A stretch of 64,000 bases of DNA from QAMX01 sp964448855 (lineage in GTDB: Bacteria; Bacillota; Clostridia; Oscillospirales; QAMX01), in contig CAYUXI010000001.1 in assembly GCA_964448855.1 (NCBI GenBank), positions 186,001 through 250,000 of the forward strand, written 5' to 3'. Shown here piece by piece: positions 61,071-64,000 of the stretch (the first letter of the stretch is position 1; each line of letters starts with the position of its first letter). Under the pieces are notes generated by a model. The model was not told the DNA's origin. It made no database searches and saw only the letters and a program-made list of their open reading frames with translations. The position numbers and the translations under genes are program-made.

Positions 61071-62071
61071 CCAATCCTGCACAACGCCGACGGACGGTAT
61101 CGACGATTGTCCTGATTCTGTTGCTGGTACTGGTTGTGGCGACAATTCCTCTGTATTTGATTCTTTCATCGGTGATGAAAACCAATCAGGAGACGTATCT
61201 CCTTTATTATGTTTCGGACGCCTGCGGAGATCTGATTCAACCGGAAAAGTGTACCATTTCCGATTTGGAGCAAGGTCGTGAGCCGACGCCGATGCAGCTG
61301 ATCGATGCGCTTCTGGACGGACCGGTTTCATCGAAGCTGCGTTCGCCGTTTCCATCGGATTTGCGCGTGTTCAGTGCGGTACTGGCCGACGGCATTCTGT
61401 CGGTCAATTTCAGTGCGGCCTATGCAGAGCTGAAGCCGTTTGAGCGCCGATTGGCGGATTGCTGCCTAACGCGCACTGTATCCGCATTGGACGGCGTCTA
61501 TGCGGTTTCTGTTTTACTGGACGGAAAGTCGCTGCCAGATGCCGAAGAAATGACAGTATCCGATTTTATCACGGATTCTGCTTTTTTTGAGTCCCACGAT
61601 ATGACACTGCGTCTCTTTTATCCAAACCCCGATCTGGCTTCTTTTGCAACAGAGCATCGCGCCTGCACCGTTTACGGTGATTCTTCAGCGCCGGAGCTTG
61701 TTGTTCGGGTTTTGACCGAGGACATTTTTCACCACTGCCTGGAGGGTACATCGTTTCCGGACAAGCCCTTTCACACAGTCAGTGTTTCGTCCGATATTGC
61801 ATATGTCGATTTGTCTGCTGCATTTCTGACGTTCGAGTTTTTCCAGGACGAGGATTCTTCGTCGGACACAGCGTCTCTGTATGACGATAGTGATTTATCC
61901 ATGAACGAACAGCTTGGCGCTTTGTATTTGCAGTCGATGATCTATTCCCTGACGGAGCTGGACGGGATTACCGAAGTCGTCTTTCTGTTTGACGGCCGTT
62001 CGGTCGACACCTATGCAGAGCTGGATTTATCCTCCCCCATCGGACGGGACGCATCCATTCGCATTCAATGA
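61067..62071 (+). CDS. GerMN-domain membrane-anchored protein
   Basis: 334 residues. One N-terminal membrane helix (STIVLILLLVLVVATIPLYLIL) without a lipobox Cys. Two GerMN-like domains follow: the first with TPMQLIDALLDGPVSSKLRSPFP and LSVNFSAAYAELKP, the second with LVVRVLTEDIFHHCLEG, DIAYVDLSAAFL and MIYSLTELDGITEVVFLFDGR. GerM acts in engulfment and germination in Bacillus. In many Clostridia a GerMN gene follows a two-component system, as here, so it may be an output or cofactor of the kinase (inference). Confidence 0.88.
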   Translation: MTNPAQRRRTVSTIVLILLLVLVVATIPLYLILSSVMKTNQETYLLYYVSDACGDLIQPEKCTISDLEQGREPTPMQLIDALLDGPVSSKLRSPFPSDLRVFSAVLADGILSVNFSAAYAELKPFERRLADCCLTRTVSALDGVYAVSVLLDGKSLPDAEEMTVSDFITDSAFFESHDMTLRLFYPNPDLASFATEHRACTVYGDSSAPELVVRVLTEDIFHHCLEGTSFPDKPFHTVSVSSDIAYVDLSAAFLTFEFFQDEDSSSDTASLYDDSDLSMNEQLGALYLQSMIYSLTELDGITEVVFLFDGRSVDTYAELDLSSPIGRDASIRIQ

Positions 62072-62091
62072 TCACGAGGAGTGTTTTATTT

Positions 62092-63378
62092 ATGTCAGAA
62101 TATTCATTTGAAACAAAAGCGTTGTATGAAGGCTGGACGCCGGATTCGCAGACACATTCGACTGCCGTCCCGCTGTATCTGACCAACGCTTATGCGTTTG
62201 ATTCGGCGGAGCACGCCAGACGGCTGTTCACACTGGAAGAGGGCGGGAATATCTATACCCGGCTTTCCAACCCGACCAGCGATGTTTTTGAAAAGCGTAT
62301 GGCCGCTCTGGAAGGCGGTATTGGCGCTCTGGCCACCGCAACCGGGCATTCGGCGATTTACGCCATCATGCTGACGCTGGCGGCCTGCGGCGATGAAATC
62401 ATCAGTTCCTCCTGCATTTACGGCGGCGCAATCAACCTGTTGTCCAACACCATGGCACGTTCCGGTATCCATACCACGTTCGTCCATCCGACCGATCTGG
62501 CTGGATTTGAGGCGGCCATTACCGATCGCACCAAGGTAATCTTTGCGGAGGCCGTTGGCAACCCGTCCTGCGATGTCGTTGATATTGATGCGCTGGCTGA
62601 GATTGCACATCGTCACGGCATCCCGCTGGTCATTGATAACACCTTCCCGACGCCTTATCTGCTGCGGCCGATTGAACACGGCGCAGATATCGTCATTCAC
62701 AGCTCGACCAAATACATTGGCGGGCATGGCACAGTCATGGGTGGTGTTGTCATTGATTCGGGGAAATTCCCGTGGAAAAACAATCCGCGCTTCCCGGAGA
62801 TGAATGCACCGGATCCGTCGTATCACGGCATTATTTTCTCGGAGACCTTCGGAGACGCCGCATTTATCACGAAGCTGCGCGTTTGCACAATGCGCGACCT
62901 GGGCTTTGCCCCGTCCCCGTTCAATTCCTTCATGATGATTCAGGGACTGGAGACGCTCGCACTCCGCATGAAGCAGCTGTCCGATTCGGCCAGACGGGTC
63001 GCTGAATTTTTGGAGAGCAGTCCGCTCGTTGAAAATGTCCGTTCCCCGTATGTTGCGTCGAACCAGTATTATGAATTGGCGCAGCGGATGCTGCCGAATG
63101 GTTACGGCGGTATGCTGAGCTTCGATATTCAGGGCGGCCGTGCCGCCGGTGCGCGGTTTATGGATGCATTGCAGCTGATTGCCAACGTGGCCAACCTGGG
63201 CGACGTCCGGACGATTGTCAGCCATCCTGCATCGACCACGCATTCGCAGCTGGATGATGAACAGCTGGCTCTGGCTGGAATCACAGCCGGAACCATTCGG
63301 CTTTCCCTCGGCCTGGAAAACGTCGAGGATGTCCTGGCGGACATTGCACAGGCGCTCGAAGTCTCTCAGAAGCAATAA
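62092..63378 (+). CDS. O-acetylhomoserine aminocarboxypropyltransferase (MetY-like)
   Basis: 428 residues from the ATG at 62092 (GAGGAG before it). PLP-dependent Cys/Met-metabolism enzyme, with YTRLSNPTSDVFEKRMAALEGG, EAVGNPSCDVVDIDALAEIAH, the PLP-binding Lys in VIHSSTKYIGGHGTVMGG, and the C-terminal ASTTHSQLDDEQLALAGI. MetY makes homocysteine from O-acetylhomoserine and sulfide; methionine gamma-lyase is a near alternative. It is 20 bp after the GerMN gene without a terminator, so read-through transcription is likely. Confidence 0.9.
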   Translation: MSEYSFETKALYEGWTPDSQTHSTAVPLYLTNAYAFDSAEHARRLFTLEEGGNIYTRLSNPTSDVFEKRMAALEGGIGALATATGHSAIYAIMLTLAACGDEIISSSCIYGGAINLLSNTMARSGIHTTFVHPTDLAGFEAAITDRTKVIFAEAVGNPSCDVVDIDALAEIAHRHGIPLVIDNTFPTPYLLRPIEHGADIVIHSSTKYIGGHGTVMGGVVIDSGKFPWKNNPRFPEMNAPDPSYHGIIFSETFGDAAFITKLRVCTMRDLGFAPSPFNSFMMIQGLETLALRMKQLSDSARRVAEFLESSPLVENVRSPYVASNQYYELAQRMLPNGYGGMLSFDIQGGRAAGARFMDALQLIANVANLGDVRTIVSHPASTTHSQLDDEQLALAGITAGTIRLSLGLENVEDVLADIAQALEVSQKQ

Positions 63379-63401
63379 ACAACCATTTCCGTCCTTCCAA
63401 C

Positions 63402-63447
63402 AACGGGCGCTTCTGCAAAATGTTTGCAGAAGCGCCCGTTTCGTTTG
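63402..63447 (+). terminator. Terminator after metY
   Basis: AACGGGCGCTTCTGCAAA (63402-63419) pairs perfectly over 18 bp with 63423-63440, with a 3-nt loop and a TCGTTTGTT tail. Confidence 0.9.
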
Positions 63448-63486
63448 TTCGATCGAATGCGCCTGTTTTTTTATGAAAAACGCCTC

Positions 63487-63514
63487 TTGTTTTAGGGGCG
63501 ATGCATGGTATAAT
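63487..63514 (+). promoter_or_regulatory. Promoter of the ECF transporter gene
   Basis: TTGTTT (63487-63492), 16-bp spacer, extended -10 TGGTATAAT (TATAAT 63509-63514). The short leader leaves no room for a vitamin riboswitch. Confidence 0.7.
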
Positions 63515-63565
63515 ATAAGGCGATCCTTCCAACACGGGATCACTGAAAGGATTTGTGATCATCTT

Positions 63566-64000
63566 ATGTCTCGCACAAAAAGAATGGTTCTTTGTGGGCT
63601 TTTGACAGCGCTTGTCGCAATCGCAACCATGTTTCTCCGGATTCCAACCGTGATCGGTTATATCAACGCCGGGGACGGCCTGATCCTCATTGCGGCTGTT
63701 CTGGTCGGACCGCTTGCCGGTCTGATCGGCGGTCTGGGCAGTGCCTTTGCGGATCTTCTCGATTTTCCGATTTATGCGCCGGCCACTTTTCTCATCAAGG
63801 GTCTGGTTGGCCTGATTGCCGGTCTCTGTCTGCGTGGCCGGAAGCTGTCGGTTCGCAATCTGTTTGTTTTGGCCCTCTGCGAGCTATGGATGGTGCTTGG
63901 CTATTTTCTCTACGAGGCATTGATTTACAGTACGCCTGCAGTAGCGGTGACCTCCATTCTCCCCAATCTCGGTCAGGCCGTTTTTGGCATTTTAATCGCC
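63566..64000 (+). CDS. ECF transporter substrate-binding (S) component, cut by window end
   Basis: The first 145 codons of a gene running off the window. The ATG at 63566 follows GAAAGGA. The translation shows the compact helices of small ECF S components (MVLCGLLTALVAIATMFLRIP, YINAGDGLILIAAVLVGPLAGLIGGLGSAFADLLDF, APATFLIKGLVGLIAGLCLRG). The G-D-G-L and A-D-L-L-D patterns match S components of the PF07155 type, whose substrates include vitamins; the substrate cannot be assigned. It would use a shared EcfAA'T module elsewhere. Confidence 0.85.
   Translation, partial: MSRTKRMVLCGLLTALVAIATMFLRIPTVIGYINAGDGLILIAAVLVGPLAGLIGGLGSAFADLLDFPIYAPATFLIKGLVGLIAGLCLRGRKLSVRNLFVLALCELWMVLGYFLYEALIYSTPAVAVTSILPNLGQAVFGILIA

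Noticed and set aside
62104..63543. 479-codon minus-strand frame opposite metY
   Set aside because: Shadow frame that also runs through the metY terminator; no start signals or motifs.

Overview
The window looks like chromosomal DNA of an endospore-forming member of the Clostridia (Bacillota), probably a gut-type lineage related to the Oscillospiraceae/Ruminococcaceae. The evidence is: a spoIIIA operon, spoIIAA-spoIIAB-sigF, gpr-spoIIP, a gerA-type germinant-receptor operon, dacF and a GerMN protein; many perfect TTGACA-17-TATAAT promoters; frequent TTG starts; a T-box in front of thrS; and sortase-assembled pili of the clostridial type. Base composition is moderately GC-rich throughout, except for one AT-rich patch at about 52.7-54.2 kb. 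The taxonomic placement is inference from gene content; no rRNA or tRNA gene was seen.

Layout. 1-3.7 kb (minus): spoIIIAA-AB-AC-AD-AE-AF, cut by the window start. 3.8-11.3 kb (minus): one giant 2495-residue GT84/GH94 cyclic beta-glucan-synthase-like protein. 11.4-15.2 kb (plus): housekeeping operon ylxM-ffh-rpsP-khpA-rimM-trmD, headed by a perfect promoter and a striking palindrome. 15.3-24.2 kb (minus): pilus island, in order of transcription a coiled-coil protein, a signal peptidase I, a VWA tip pilin, a backbone pilin, a class C sortase, an LPQTG Cna-B protein and a second sortase. 24.4-26.4 kb: dCMP deaminase and murD. 26.6-27.9 kb: GH109-like oxidoreductase-fold protein whose 3' end overlaps the convergent germination operon (27.8-31.8 kb, order A-C-small protein-B). 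31.9-34.1 kb: gpr and spoIIP. 34.4-38.2 kb: phosphofructokinase, a small unknown, a second Gfo/Idh/MocA protein and an MsmX-type ATPase. 38.2-41.1 kb: a coding remnant, then thrS with its T-box leader. 41.1-52.6 kb: CBM9-like protein, SLH protein, M16 protease, Asp23, YloV, RecG, a membrane protein, FolC, and the sigma-F operon. 52.7-54.2 kb: AT-rich mobile-element scar with a cluster of eight hairpins. 54.3-58.4 kb (minus): DUF218, ABC-F and DacF. 58.6-64 kb (plus): two-component system, GerMN protein, MetY and the start of an ECF transporter S component.

How the genes work together. Much of the window serves the spore cycle. SigF and its regulators set the forespore programme. SpoIIP acts in engulfment. 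The SpoIIIA proteins form the mother cell-to-forespore channel. DacF trims cortex peptidoglycan. The GerA-type receptor senses germinants, and Gpr degrades SASPs on germination. The pilus island is self-contained: secretion, tip and backbone pilins, polymerising sortase and probable anchoring sortase lie in one apparent transcript behind a consensus promoter.

The most interesting items are the hairpin array in the mobile-element scar, the small two-helix protein inside the germinant-receptor operon (a candidate D subunit), the operator-like palindromes at the ylxM-ffh and response-regulator promoters, the 131-bp convergent overlap, and an intrinsic terminator placed directly in front of spoIIAA. 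I did not find a clearly new defence or RNA system.
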